NCBI GenBank assembly: GCA_963756185.1
Contig: CAVWMS010000006.1
Coordinates: forward strand, 59,465-123,464
Reading direction: 5' to 3'
Origin: DATAXI01 sp963756185
GTDB taxonomy: Bacteria; Verrucomicrobiota; Verrucomicrobiia; Chthoniobacterales; Chthoniobacteraceae
Length of the DNA stretch: 64,000 nucleotides
Below are positions 36,069 to 44,736 of this stretch, piece by piece. Under the pieces are notes generated by a model. That model was not told the origin of the DNA. It ran no database searches and saw nothing but the letters and a program-made list of their open reading frames with translations. The first letter of the stretch is position 1, and every line of letters starts with the position of its first letter. Position numbers and translations under genes: made by a program.

Positions 36069-36373
36069 CAGGAGAGGCCCGGGGGAAGGTCGGACCCACG
36101 GACGACACGCACGTACGGGAAGCGATCATCGCCGCTTGCCCTGCGAATTTCATTCCGCACCCAACGCACCATCGGTTTCACCTTGCCCCACGCCAACACG
36201 CTGTCAGGCGTGTCGTCTGAATAGACCGCGTAAACGTGGAATGCCTCTTCCCCGGCGTGATCGGTGCCGGGGATTACTAAAACACGCTCCGGGCGGAGAA
36301 AGCCCTGCTTCGCAAGCTTGTCCGGGTGAACAAGAGAGGCCAGCGCTTCAATATCCACGAGAGCGGAACCCAT
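36068..36373 (-). CDS. Unrecognised 101-residue protein paired with the HEPN gene
   Basis: No family recognised. Compact and mixed alpha/beta: VDIEALASLVHPDKLAKQGF, a central hydrophobic strand (RVLVIPGTD), EEAFHVYAVYSDDTP, then a basic helix (MVRWVRNEIRRAS) and FPYVRVV. It is the first gene of a two-gene unit with the HEPN protein and has the size expected of an antitoxin or adaptor. The assignment is by position only. Confidence 0.55.
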   Translation of the reverse strand: MGSALVDIEALASLVHPDKLAKQGFLRPERVLVIPGTDHAGEEAFHVYAVYSDDTPDSVLAWGKVKPMVRWVRNEIRRASGDDRFPYVRVVRGSDLPPGLS

Positions 36374-36410
36374 ATCTACCTTCCAATGTACCGAGGCTGG
36401 CGGAAGGAGT

Positions 36411-36509
36411 CAACGGATGAAGCGTTCTCCCCTTGGACCCCCATCGGCGACGCCCCGCCCCGGACCTCCCACCCGGCCCCGCGCCCTGTTGCGCCCTCTT
36501 CATCCGTTG
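36411..36509. promoter_or_regulatory. Spaced inverted repeat and direct repeat between the HEPN unit and the WYL gene
   Basis: CAACGGATGAAG (36411-36422) and its perfect complement CTTCATCCGTTG (36498-36509) are 75 bases apart in the divergent intergenic region 36374-36638. A direct repeat GTTGCGCCC also occurs at 36488-36496 and 36506-36514. This could be a binding region for the WYL regulator, possibly with looping. Confidence 0.35.
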
Positions 36510-36638
36510 CGCCCACGTTCGCGGGGCCGGCAGGTCCCCCCTTGCGCGCAATTCCATCAAGCACCATGGGACAAATATTGTCTCACCCTCTCCGTTATTC
36601 CTTGTCTCCGCACTTTTTTTACCTATCACCGTGGGCTC

Positions 36639-37658
36639 ATGACGCAGTCCACGCCGGGCAGGCCCGGCAAGCAGCTCTCCGGCCGTTTCTCGCGCCCGCC
36701 GCTCGAGCGCATGATGCGCCTCCATGAGCGCCTCAAGGCCGGCGTCTACCCCAATTGCCGCAAGCTCGCCTCCGAGCTCGAAGTCTCCGCCAAGACCATC
36801 CAGCGCGACATCGATTTCATGCGCGACCGCCTCGGCCTGCCCATCGAGTACGACCAGATCCAGTTCGGCTTTTATTACACCGAGCCGGTCGCCAATTTCC
36901 CCAGCATCGAGGTCTCGCAGGGAGAGATCATCGCGCTCTTCGTCGCCCGCAGGGCCATCGAGCAATACCGCGGCACCTCCTTCGAGCGCTCGCTGCGCAC
37001 CGCGTTCCAGAAGATCAGCGACGGCCTGCGCGAGAAAATCGATTTCCAATGGAGCAACGTCGATGCCGCCGTCTCGTTTCGCGGCGTGGGCACCTCCGCG
37101 GGGGATATCGACCTGTTCGAGTGCGTGAGCAAGGCGGTCATCGAGTCGCGCGAAATCGAGTTCGAATACAAAAAGGCGAAGAGCGCCGCGTACGAGGCGC
37201 GCCGCGTGCGGCCATATCATCTCGCGTGCGTCTCGGACCAATGGTATCTCTTCGGCTTCGACCTTGCGCGCGCGCAAATCCGCACATTTGTCCTGCAGCG
37301 CATGCGGAAAGCGCGGCGCACCCCGGCGAAATTCCGCCGCCCGGCCGATTTCTCGATCAACAAACATCTCAGCGGCAGCTTTGGCGTTTTCTCGGGGCAG
37401 GGGCATTACGCGGTGCGCATCCGTTTCGATGCGCTCGCTGGGCAACTGGTCAGCGAGCGCCACTGGCATGCGTCGCAGAAGATCAAGCCGCTGCCCGGCG
37501 GCGGCGTCGAGATGCGGATGGAATTGGGCAGCCTCGAGGAGGTCGAGCGTTGGATCCTCAGTTGGGGCAAGCGCGCGAAAGTCATCGAGCCGCCGGAATT
37601 GGTCGAGCGCATCCGCGCCACCCTGCGCCTCCTCAACGGCGCGTATCTCGATCCGTGA
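36639..37658 (+). CDS. HTH/WYL-domain transcriptional regulator
   Basis: 339 residues from ATG 36639; the frame is open upstream but the extra part is low-complexity. N-terminal winged helix of the DeoR/HTH_11 type (LERMMRLHERLKAGVYPNCR, ELEVSAKTIQRDIDFMRD), then a WYL domain (IESREIEFEYKKAKSAAYEA, RRVRPYHLACVSDQWYLFGF) and the WYL C-terminal extension (HWHASQKIKPLPGGGVEMRM). WYL regulators sense nucleic-acid-type ligands and often control defence or stress genes. It is divergent from the HEPN pair, a plausible target. Confidence 0.85.
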   Translation: MTQSTPGRPGKQLSGRFSRPPLERMMRLHERLKAGVYPNCRKLASELEVSAKTIQRDIDFMRDRLGLPIEYDQIQFGFYYTEPVANFPSIEVSQGEIIALFVARRAIEQYRGTSFERSLRTAFQKISDGLREKIDFQWSNVDAAVSFRGVGTSAGDIDLFECVSKAVIESREIEFEYKKAKSAAYEARRVRPYHLACVSDQWYLFGFDLARAQIRTFVLQRMRKARRTPAKFRRPADFSINKHLSGSFGVFSGQGHYAVRIRFDALAGQLVSERHWHASQKIKPLPGGGVEMRMELGSLEEVERWILSWGKRAKVIEPPELVERIRATLRLLNGAYLDP

Positions 37659-37702
37659 TTCCCCTTCGGCCCTTCGACAGGCCCACGGCGATGCCGTCGC
37701 TC

Positions 37703-38230
37703 CTATTGCAGCTTCGGCTTGTTCAACAAATCCCGCACCTCGTCGATATTCATCTGCGTCTGGCCCTTGTAGGTCTCGTCCAGGTGATTTTGGGAGGTCT
37801 TGCCCTTCAGCCCGGAAGTGAACGTGGCAAACGTGGTATTGGTAGTGGCAAAATTCTGGGTCGCCTCGCGGGCCTGCTTCACCTCATGTGCCTTGGTGCC
37901 GAAGGTTTTGTCCACGGTGTCGTCGGTTTTTACATTCGCCGGCTTCGTGGCGAACACGAAGTCTCCCGACCAATAGCCCTTCGAGTCGTAGTCCTTGGTT
38001 TCGAATGACTTGGGTGAGAATTTCTGCATAAAGTAAAAATCCTTCACCGGCGCATCCTTCGTGACATTGACGCTCCCGCTGCCCGCCCCGTAGTAGGTCG
38101 CGTTCTGCCCGCCGTAGGTGATGCTCCGGTCCGGGTTGAGCAGCCGTTGCAGCATCTTGCCTTCCTGGACCTGGGCGTGCAAAACCGCGCAGGATGCAAG
38201 GAGGAGAATGACGACGGCGAGGGAACGCAT
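37703..38230 (-). CDS. Secreted protein of unknown function
   Basis: 175 residues with a clear signal peptide (MRSLAVVILLLASCAVLHA, cleavage near residue 20). The mature part is polar, Lys/Thr-rich, with KMLQRLLNPDRSITYGGQNA near its start, which reads like a lineage-specific envelope protein. No domain recognised. It is convergent with the WYL gene and divergent from the SDR gene. Confidence 0.65.
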   Translation of the reverse strand: MRSLAVVILLLASCAVLHAQVQEGKMLQRLLNPDRSITYGGQNATYYGAGSGSVNVTKDAPVKDFYFMQKFSPKSFETKDYDSKGYWSGDFVFATKPANVKTDDTVDKTFGTKAHEVKQAREATQNFATTNTTFATFTSGLKGKTSQNHLDETYKGQTQMNIDEVRDLLNKPKLQ

Positions 38231-38358
38231 CGGCCCCGAGTATCGGGGAATCGCCGCGCCTTGTCCAGAGCAAGAAAGGTGGTATTGAGCGCGAGAGGAA
38301 ATCGCGGGCAGAATGCGGCCAGTTCAAACAACCAAACCCGAAAACATCGGAGCAACCA

Positions 38359-39114
38359 ATGAATACAAACAACACGAAAAAACTCGCCGGCAAATCGGCG
38401 CTGGTAACCGGCGGATCCCGCAGCATCGGCGCGGCCATTGCAAAACGCCTCGCCGCCGATGGCGCCGCGGTCGCCATCACATACACCGCCTCGCCGGACA
38501 AAGCCGACGAGGTCGTCCACGCAATTGAAGCCGCGGGCGGAAAGGCGCTGGCCATCAAGGCCGACGCGGCGAATCCCGAAGCCGTCCGCCTCGCGGTCGC
38601 GAAGACCGTCGGCGCATTCGGAGGGATCGATATCCTCGTCAACAACGCCGGCGTCTTTGCCGTCGCGCCCATCGAAGAGTTTTCCCTCGAAGATTTCGAC
38701 AAACTGATCGCCGTCAATGTGCGTGGGCTCTTCGTCGCCACGCAGGAAGCCGCGCGGCAGATGCATGACGGAGGCCGCATCATTCACATCGGCAGCACCA
38801 ACGGGGAGCGCATGACGTTTGCCGGCGGTTCTGTCTATGCCCTTACCAAGGGCGCCGTGGCCGCCTTCACCAAGGGCCTCGCGCGCGACCTGGGGCCGCG
38901 CGGCATTACCGTCAATAACGTGCAGCCCGGCCCCATTGATACAGACATGAACCCGGCGAGCGGCGATTTCGCCAAGGACGTCGCGGCTGCCACCGCCCTC
39001 CAGCGCTATGGCCATGTGGACGAGATCGCCAGTTTCGTCGCCTACCTCGCCAGCCCGGAAGCGAGTTACATCACCGGCGCCAATCTGCTGGCCGACGGCG
39101 GTTACGCTGCCTGA
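38359..39114 (+). CDS. Short-chain dehydrogenase/reductase
   Basis: 251 residues, classical SDR. The NAD(P)-binding motif is ALVTGGSRSIGAAIAKRLA, then NNAGV, catalytic Ser in IIHIGSTNGE, and the YxxxK pair in SVYALTKGAVAAFTKGLA. The C-terminal VQPGPIDTDMNP and ITGANLLADGGYAA are typical of 3-oxoacyl-reductase-like SDRs. Substrate unknown. CGGAG lies 7 bases before ATG. It precedes a DoxX gene by 24 bases and they probably form an operon. Confidence 0.92.
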   Translation: MNTNNTKKLAGKSALVTGGSRSIGAAIAKRLAADGAAVAITYTASPDKADEVVHAIEAAGGKALAIKADAANPEAVRLAVAKTVGAFGGIDILVNNAGVFAVAPIEEFSLEDFDKLIAVNVRGLFVATQEAARQMHDGGRIIHIGSTNGERMTFAGGSVYALTKGAVAAFTKGLARDLGPRGITVNNVQPGPIDTDMNPASGDFAKDVAAATALQRYGHVDEIASFVAYLASPEASYITGANLLADGGYAA

Positions 39115-39138
39115 ACCAACTTTCACAAAACACAACCC

Positions 39139-39618
39139 ATGAAAACATTGATCGCATTATTGAAAACAAATGACAGTACCACGGCGCTCGTGGCCCGGCT
39201 GACGCTGGGAGTGGTCATGTACGCGCACGGCGCCCAGGAAGTCCTCGGCTGGTTTGGCGGCTACGGCTTCCGGGGCACCATGGGCGCCTTCACCGGCATG
39301 ATGCACATCCCGGCGCTGCTCGCCTTCCTCTCGATCGCCGGGGAATTCGCCGGCTCCATCGGGCTCATCCTCGGTTTCTTCAGCCGCCTCTCGGCACTGG
39401 TCATCGGGGCAAACATGATCGTGGCCGTCTTCATGGTCCATCTCCGGAACGGCTTCTTCATGAACTGGTACGGCGCCCAGAAAGGCGAGGGATTCGAGTA
39501 CCATGTCCTGGCCGTCGGCCTCGCCCTCGTCGTCCTCATCGCCGGCGGCGGCAAATGGTCCCTCGACCGCGCGCTGGCGTGCCGTCTCCATCCGGGATCA
39601 GTGCCCGCGACCGCATGA
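39139..39618 (+). CDS. DoxX-family membrane protein
   Basis: 159 residues with four membrane helices (LVARLTLGVVMYAHGAQEVL; IPALLAFLSIAGEFAGSIGL; LSALVIGANMIVAVFMVHL; VLAVGLALVVLIAGGG). HGAQEVLGWFGGYG is the DoxX signature. DoxX proteins are linked to quinone-dependent redox or membrane stress functions, without a settled activity. It follows the SDR gene closely. Confidence 0.88.
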   Translation: MKTLIALLKTNDSTTALVARLTLGVVMYAHGAQEVLGWFGGYGFRGTMGAFTGMMHIPALLAFLSIAGEFAGSIGLILGFFSRLSALVIGANMIVAVFMVHLRNGFFMNWYGAQKGEGFEYHVLAVGLALVVLIAGGGKWSLDRALACRLHPGSVPATA

Positions 39619-39680
39619 ACGCTTGAATTTGCTTGAAAAGCAAATCCGCAGCGGGAAGATCATCCGGTTACCCCTCGCAT

Positions 39681-40364
39681 ATGAACAACGATCCGTTCGG
39701 GAGATCTCCGGTAGGCTGGCTCATTAACCCCTTGAAAAGGCATTTCATCATTTCCGCAATTGCTTTGATCGCGATTGGGGTATGCTGGCCGTGCATGGCG
39801 GGCTTCGAGGGGAAGCAAAGCGATCAGGAGGCAACGTCGCTGCTGACGAACGGTACGTGGAAGTTCAGTAACACGCTGAGGAGATTCCACCCGGACGGAA
39901 CTTTTGATTCAAATAACCGCCGGGGATATGGCACGTGGAAGATCGGGTACGGGGAGTTGGATATTGCCTTTGCGGATAATACGCGGCACCGCTTCTATCT
40001 GCCCATCGACCCGGCCGGGACGCGAGGCGACGATTTTAATGGAAAGCCGGAGTTGCTCGTAAGGGTGAATCCGGCCCCGCCGCCGCCCAAGGTTCAAACA
40101 GATAAGGAAGTCATATTTCTCCTCACGACCGGTACGTGGAAGTTCAGTAAAACGCTGAGGGTTTTTAATCCCGACGGAACTTTTACCTCAAACAATCTGC
40201 GTGGGACGGGGACCTGGAGGATCAATAACGGCGAAGTGGACATTACCTTTGCGGATAACACGTGGCACCGCTTCTATTTGCCCATCGACCCGGCTGGGAC
40301 GCGAGGCGACGACTTCAATGGCAAGCCGGAAATCCTCGAAAGAGTAAGCCCGCTGCCGCGATAG
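39681..40364 (+). CDS. Secreted/anchored protein with two WKF-type beta repeats
   Basis: 227 residues. An N-terminal hydrophobic segment (HFIISAIALIAIGVCWPCMA) is a signal or anchor. The rest is two near-identical modules of about 75 residues. Each opens GTWKFS.TLR.F.PDGTF, continues with a GTW strand and ends RFYLPIDPAGTRGDDFNGKP. The DNA repeats too (39850-40050 against 40126-40330), indicating recent tandem duplication. The neighbouring protease carries one diverged copy of the module. The family is unknown to me; the pattern resembles lipocalin-like or META-type small beta domains. Confidence 0.65.
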   Translation: MNNDPFGRSPVGWLINPLKRHFIISAIALIAIGVCWPCMAGFEGKQSDQEATSLLTNGTWKFSNTLRRFHPDGTFDSNNRRGYGTWKIGYGELDIAFADNTRHRFYLPIDPAGTRGDDFNGKPELLVRVNPAPPPPKVQTDKEVIFLLTTGTWKFSKTLRVFNPDGTFTSNNLRGTGTWRINNGEVDITFADNTWHRFYLPIDPAGTRGDDFNGKPEILERVSPLPR

Positions 40365-40449
40365 ACGTGAACGGCAACAAGGACTTTTTCCTCCCAATCG
40401 GGTAGGGCTCCAGATTTTGAGTTGGGCTCGCAATTGGGCGGCCAGCGGT

Positions 40450-40455
40450 TATAAT
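40450..40455 (+). promoter_or_regulatory. TATAAT -10 box upstream of the protease gene
   Basis: A perfect TATAAT lies 20 bases before the ATG of the protease gene, in the 111-base gap after the repeat protein. No good -35 hexamer at the standard distance was found. Confidence 0.3.
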
Positions 40456-40475
40456 CGCGCCTTTGTTCCCTGCCC

Positions 40476-41876
40476 ATGAAGCTCAAAACGTTCGTACAGC
40501 CGCTTCCAGCGCTGCTGATGATTTTGGCCTTCCTCCATTCGGCCCCGGCGTCACCCGCCACTGCGCAGGCAACAGCGCCGGCGGCAACGCCGGCCAGTGA
40601 ACCGGGGGCGGGGCAGTCGATTCAGCAGGCAACCGACATGTTGACCAGCGGGAAGTGGAAATTTCACGGGAGCGAGAGGGTATTCAACAAAGACGGCACG
40701 TTTACATCACAGGGTGGCGCCAATGGAGTGTGGTCGATCTCGCAAGGAATGCTGGTGGTCACCATGAAGGTGCGGCGCTCCCAGTTCCCCCTCCCGCTCA
40801 ATCCGAATGGGACGCCCGGAACGGATCAGTTGGGCGAAAAGCTGGTGTTAAAAAAAGTAGCCCCGGCAGCGCCAAAGAACGGCAAAGGGGCGCCGCAGCC
40901 GCAGGCAACGCCGGCGATTCCCGATGACGTCCAGGCGAAGGCGTCGGCGATTCTTCAGGATTATCCGGACAGCCTGGTATTCATCACCGGCAGCGAAGGC
41001 TCCGGCAGCGGCTTCATCGCAAATTTTCGCGGGCATAATTACCTGGTAACGAACGCCCATGTGGCCGCGGGGCTTCCGGATGCCACTTACACCACGCTCA
41101 ATGGCGCGCAGCTTCAGCCCGGGCTGCTGGCGATCTCCGTGGGAGAAGACATCTTTGCGATGGCGATGCCGCCGGGCGGCAAGCCGTTCCAGATCGCCCA
41201 GGATGTGACGACCAACGCGAAGGTCGGAGACTGGGTGGTGGTGCTGGGAAACGCGTCGGGGGGCGGAGTGGCAAACACGATCATCGGAAAGGTCACGGGC
41301 CTGGGGCCGAAACTGGTCGAGGTGGATGCGCCGTTCGTCCCGGGAAACAGCGGCAGCCCCATCATCGACATCAATACGGGCGATGTGCTCGGTGTGGCCA
41401 CTTACATGATGTTCAGCCAGTACGACAAGCAGACCTCGAAAATGCTCCGCATGCCATTGGTGCGCCGGTTCGGATATCGTCTGGATATTGCAAAGGATTG
41501 GCAGGTGGTGGACCGCCAGACGTTTGACCTCCAGGCGGCCCGCATGAAGTCGCTCGAGGATTTCACCAAGGACCTCGGAGAAGCTTATCTGGAACTGACG
41601 GCCGCCTCGATGGGCGGCTCGACGCCGCCGGTCGACAGCCGGGACATTCAGAGCCAGATCGACGCGTGGAAAAACGCGAGATCGAAGAAAACCGCGGGAA
41701 TTGATCCCAATGGGCAGTTGATTTCTTATTTCGCGACCGCATGCCAGGCGGACATCAATCTGGCGGAGAAACAATTCACGTACGATTACTTTACCCGGCA
41801 GCTTACCATTCAGGAACGCGAGCGCGGGCAGATCGAGAAGGCCCTCGAAGCGCTGATTCGCGAAGCGGGCAAGTGA
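40476..41876 (+). CDS. Trypsin-like serine protease with an N-terminal WKF-type domain
   Basis: 466 residues. Signal peptide (LPALLMILAFLHSAPAS), then a module like the upstream repeats (LTSGKWKFHGSERVFNKDGT). The chymotrypsin-fold protease follows: His in YLVTNAHVAAG, likely Asp in SVGEDIFAMAM, nucleophile Ser in FVPGNSGSPIIDINTGDVLG. No PDZ domain is present; the C-terminal 130 residues are helical (EDFTKDLGEAYLELTAAS). It is an exported quality-control or processing protease. The shared module suggests it recognises or cooperates with the upstream protein. Confidence 0.8.
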   Translation: MKLKTFVQPLPALLMILAFLHSAPASPATAQATAPAATPASEPGAGQSIQQATDMLTSGKWKFHGSERVFNKDGTFTSQGGANGVWSISQGMLVVTMKVRRSQFPLPLNPNGTPGTDQLGEKLVLKKVAPAAPKNGKGAPQPQATPAIPDDVQAKASAILQDYPDSLVFITGSEGSGSGFIANFRGHNYLVTNAHVAAGLPDATYTTLNGAQLQPGLLAISVGEDIFAMAMPPGGKPFQIAQDVTTNAKVGDWVVVLGNASGGGVANTIIGKVTGLGPKLVEVDAPFVPGNSGSPIIDINTGDVLGVATYMMFSQYDKQTSKMLRMPLVRRFGYRLDIAKDWQVVDRQTFDLQAARMKSLEDFTKDLGEAYLELTAASMGGSTPPVDSRDIQSQIDAWKNARSKKTAGIDPNGQLISYFATACQADINLAEKQFTYDYFTRQLTIQERERGQIEKALEALIREAGK

Positions 41877-41939
41877 AGATTGGCGGGACGCCGTCGCCCT
41901 CGCCCCCGTCGGCGAATGGTCAATGGACCGGGTGTTGGC

Positions 41940-42259
41940 TTACTCTCCCCGAATGATGTCCAGCGCCGTGGTGATGTCTTGTAAAACTCGATCTCCCCTG
42001 CCACATCCCGCCCCCCTTCACTTTGAACCATTTCCATTTTGGAAATAGCTGCCCCTGGCCTCAATTCTCCACTCTCGAAGATATTCTTCAGGTGTTTGTT
42101 GATCGCCGGCACCTTGACGCCGAACAACTCTGCCATCGCCTTCTGTGTCAGCCAGAAGGTCTCACGAGCAAATCTCACGTTGACCGTCACCTTGCCGTCC
42201 GCGTTCTGATACAGCACGATCCTGGCGGATTCTGGATTCTCTTTGGACGGTTCGCTCAT
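41940..42259 (-). pseudogene. Truncated RhuM-family gene
   Basis: From ATG 42259 the frame reads MSEPSKENPESARIVLYQNA, TFWLTQKAMAELFGVKVPAI and KHLKNIFESGEL, the N-terminal domain of virulence RhuM proteins, which are normally about 330 residues. Homology ends near EGGRDVAGEIEFYKT. Shifting one frame gives DITTALDIIRGE and a stop at 41940, so a foreign 3' end may be joined. Three quarters of the protein is missing. Confidence 0.55.
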
Positions 42260-42374
42260 TCTCGGCGTCCGTCGTTCTACCGCTCCCGCCCCGGGGAAAC
42301 AATCGGGAAACCGTCCCCGCACGGAACCCCTCCCGCGAGAGCCTGAAGAGCCCGCTCCTTAAATGAGAGTCCGC

Positions 42375-42946
42375 TCACGCCGACGGCACGTCGAGCGTGT
42401 TTGGACTCTCATCGCGGATGAGCACCTTCAGCGGCTTTTCCGAGATCATCACGTGCGTGCCGATCATCACCTTCTCGTACACCGACACCACGTCGCACGA
42501 CCGCATCCGGATGCAGCCGTAACTGCACGGGTGCCCCAGGTTCCGACTCCACCGGCGTGCCATGGATATAGATGCATCGCTCGTACGCATGGTCGGCCCC
42601 GAACAATCCCTTCAGCCAGATGATGCGCGTCACGATCGGGTCGCGTCCCCTGGCATTCGCCGGGATGACCTCGCCCGTCGCCGACCGGTTCTTGATGACG
42701 GCGCCCAGCGGAAGATTGTCGCCGATCTTGTCGTACACCCATAGCGTGCCGAGCGGCGTCTTGTAACTGTTCGGTTCATCCCCCACGCCGAACCGCGAAG
42801 TCGAGATCGAGAATTTCGCCGACATCGTGCCATTTTCGAGAATCGCGATTTGCTGATCCCGAACCGAAATGACGATCTCCGGGCCAAAGTTTACCGCCCG
42901 CGCGCTGGAAGCGAACAGAAGGACGAGAAGACAGAACGAATTTCAT
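42375..42946 (-). CDS. L,D-transpeptidase (YkuD), frameshifted
   Basis: The catalytic module is clear: CIYIHGTPVES in one frame and LGHPCSYGCIRMRSCDVVSV, with the active Cys, in another. They join near 42540-42545, where one extra base separates them. Upstream the frame FGPEIVISVRDQQIAILENG, GDEPNSYKTPLGTLWVYDKI is typical of the family. A second one-base shift lies inside the signal peptide (MKFVL against LLVLLFASSARA). Corrected, it is about 190 residues, secreted, and cross-links peptidoglycan 3-3. The start overlaps the stop of the DUF309 gene (ATGA). Confidence 0.72.
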
Positions 42947-43399
42947 CTTGCTTCCAGCTTCAGCCGCGGCGCTTTACCCGGCGTCCACGGATTCCTGTCC
43001 TCCTTCGCGATCCGCTCCGCCAGTGCCGTGCTCATATTCCAAACCCGCTCGACATCCAGCCGCAGATGCTGCGGCCGGTACGGCTCCAGATTATGCGCCG
43101 CCAGCTTGAAGAGCCGCGCTGCCGGACGCGCCCGGCCTGCGTCCTTTGGATGATCCGGCCGCTGGAATTGCTTTTGCAGGTGGACGAACGCCCCGGCGAA
43201 CTGGATCAGCCCCTTATAAAAGGCGTGGTCGCCGCCGCGCGTTTGCAGCCACAGGTGCTCGAGCACGTCATGCGCCTCGTAATACCGCTGGTCGTTGAAG
43301 CAGGCGAAGTATCCCGTCGTAGCACGGGTCCAGGCCCGCCATTTCCTGGCCGGTGCTCAGCCCGCGCACCATTTGCTCGATTTTCTCGGCCTTTTTCAT
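42943..43399 (-). CDS. DUF309-domain protein, frameshifted
   Basis: The start is MKKAEKIEQMVRGLSTGQEM, then GLDPCYDG; after one extra base near 43310-43320 the frame continues YFACFNDQRYYEAHDVLEHL and FYKGLIQFAGAFVHLQKQFQ, the DUF309 signature (HDVLE and GLIQ). About 151 residues when corrected. DUF309 proteins are small helical proteins of unknown function. It is translationally coupled to the L,D-transpeptidase gene. Confidence 0.7.
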
Positions 43400-43475
43400 C
43401 GCCCTGCGCGCCAGACTTGGCCACCCAAAGCAAAATTGCAAATGGGAATAACGCCCATCATACTGGCCCCCGTTC

Positions 43476-44736
43476 ATGCGACTCTGGGTGCTCGCCGTCA
43501 TTCTGATCCTGCTCGCGGCGGCATCGGCCCTCTTTTCCGCCATCGAGACAGCTTTCTTTTCCTTGCAGCCGTTGCAATTGCGCCGGCTCCGCGAGACCCA
43601 TGCCCGGCTGGCGGACTGCCTCAGCCGCCTGCTGGAGAATCCCCGCCGCGTCCTGAGCGCCCTGCTGCTGGCCGATGCCCTGGCAAATGTGCCGCTCATC
43701 GTCCTGAGCCTTTACACCCTGCGGGAGGTCGGCGCGGCTGCCCGTCCCCTTCGCCGTCGCCGCGGTCATCCTCTTTGGCCTCATCGCGATCGTTTGCGAC
43801 CTGGCACCGAAGCTGCTCGCGCCTCGGCGAGCCCTATCGGCTCGCTAAAGTCGGCGCCCGCGTGATGGGGCCGGCTGCTGCCGATCCTCGATCCCTTCTC
43901 GCGCGTCTTGCAGCTCTGGAGCGAGCGCGTGGCCGATTTGATCACGCCCTCCCGCATCACGGCGCGCGCGCAGTTGAGCGACGAGGAGCTGGGCACCCTG
44001 GTCCAGCTTTCGGCGGAGGAGGGGATCCTCGAGGCCGCCGAGAGCGAGATGATCCAGGAAATCCTCAAGCTGGGCGAGAAGATGACGCGCGATTGCATGA
44101 CGCCGCGCGTCGATATGTTCGCCATCGCCGGACAACCTGACCAACGAAGACGCCATCGAGCGATTGCGCGCGGGTCGGCATCGCCGCGTGCCGGTCTATG
44201 GCGAGACGCCCGACGACATGCTCGGCACGCTCGAGGTGATCCGGTTCCTCCTCAATCCCGGCGAGCATTACACCGAGCAGTTGAACCCGCCCTCGTTCGT
44301 GCCGGAGACGATGAAGGCGCTCGACCTGCTCAAGAGCTTCATCAATCACCCGCAGGACATGGCCATCATCGTCGATGAGTTCGGCGGCATCGAAGGGGTG
44401 GTGACGCTCAATGACATCATCGAGGAAATCATTTCCGACGCCGTCCCCAGCGGCGAACAGGAACTCTACATCGAGCCGGTGGGCGAGGGGAGGGTCATCG
44501 CCGGCGGGCGCACCCGGCTGGACGACCTCGCCGAACTTGGCTTCCACTTCGAAGCCGAGGGGGTCGATACCATCGGCGGCCTCATCTTCAACCGCACCGG
44601 CAGCATGCCGCGGGCCGGCACGTCGCATCGAGATCGACAACGTTCAGGTCCACGTCCGGCGCAGTCTCCCGCCGCGGCGTCGAGGAAGTGATGCTGGTCA
44701 AAATCCCGGATCCGCGAGGAGGCCGAGTCGCCATGA
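43476..44736 (+). CDS. CNNM/CBS (hemolysin-C-like) membrane protein, several frameshifts
   Basis: The pieces in order give a complete protein. The DUF21/CNNM membrane part comes first (LILLAAASALFSAIETAFFS; LPVPFAVAAVILFGLIAIV), then LSDEELGTLVQLSAEEGIL. The CBS pair follows (MTPRVDMFAIA; HRRVPVYGETPDDMLGTLE; MAIIVDEFGGIEGVVTLNDI), and last the CorC_HlyC domain (RTRLDDLAELGFHFEAEGVD). At least five single-base shifts break it, near 43738, 43812, 43870, 44131 and 44625-44710. The family includes Mg2+/Co2+ transport-related proteins. The reconstructed stop overlaps the next ATG (ATGA at 44733), supporting a real operon. Confidence 0.68.

Noticed and set aside
30600..37700. Insertion sequence or integrase to explain the accessory island
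   Set aside because: No transposase, integrase or terminal inverted repeats could be recognised despite clear truncations.
36755..38008. Plus-strand frame of 417 codons overlapping the WYL regulator
   Set aside because: Out-of-frame Arg-rich reading of the WYL gene, running on into the next gene's antisense.
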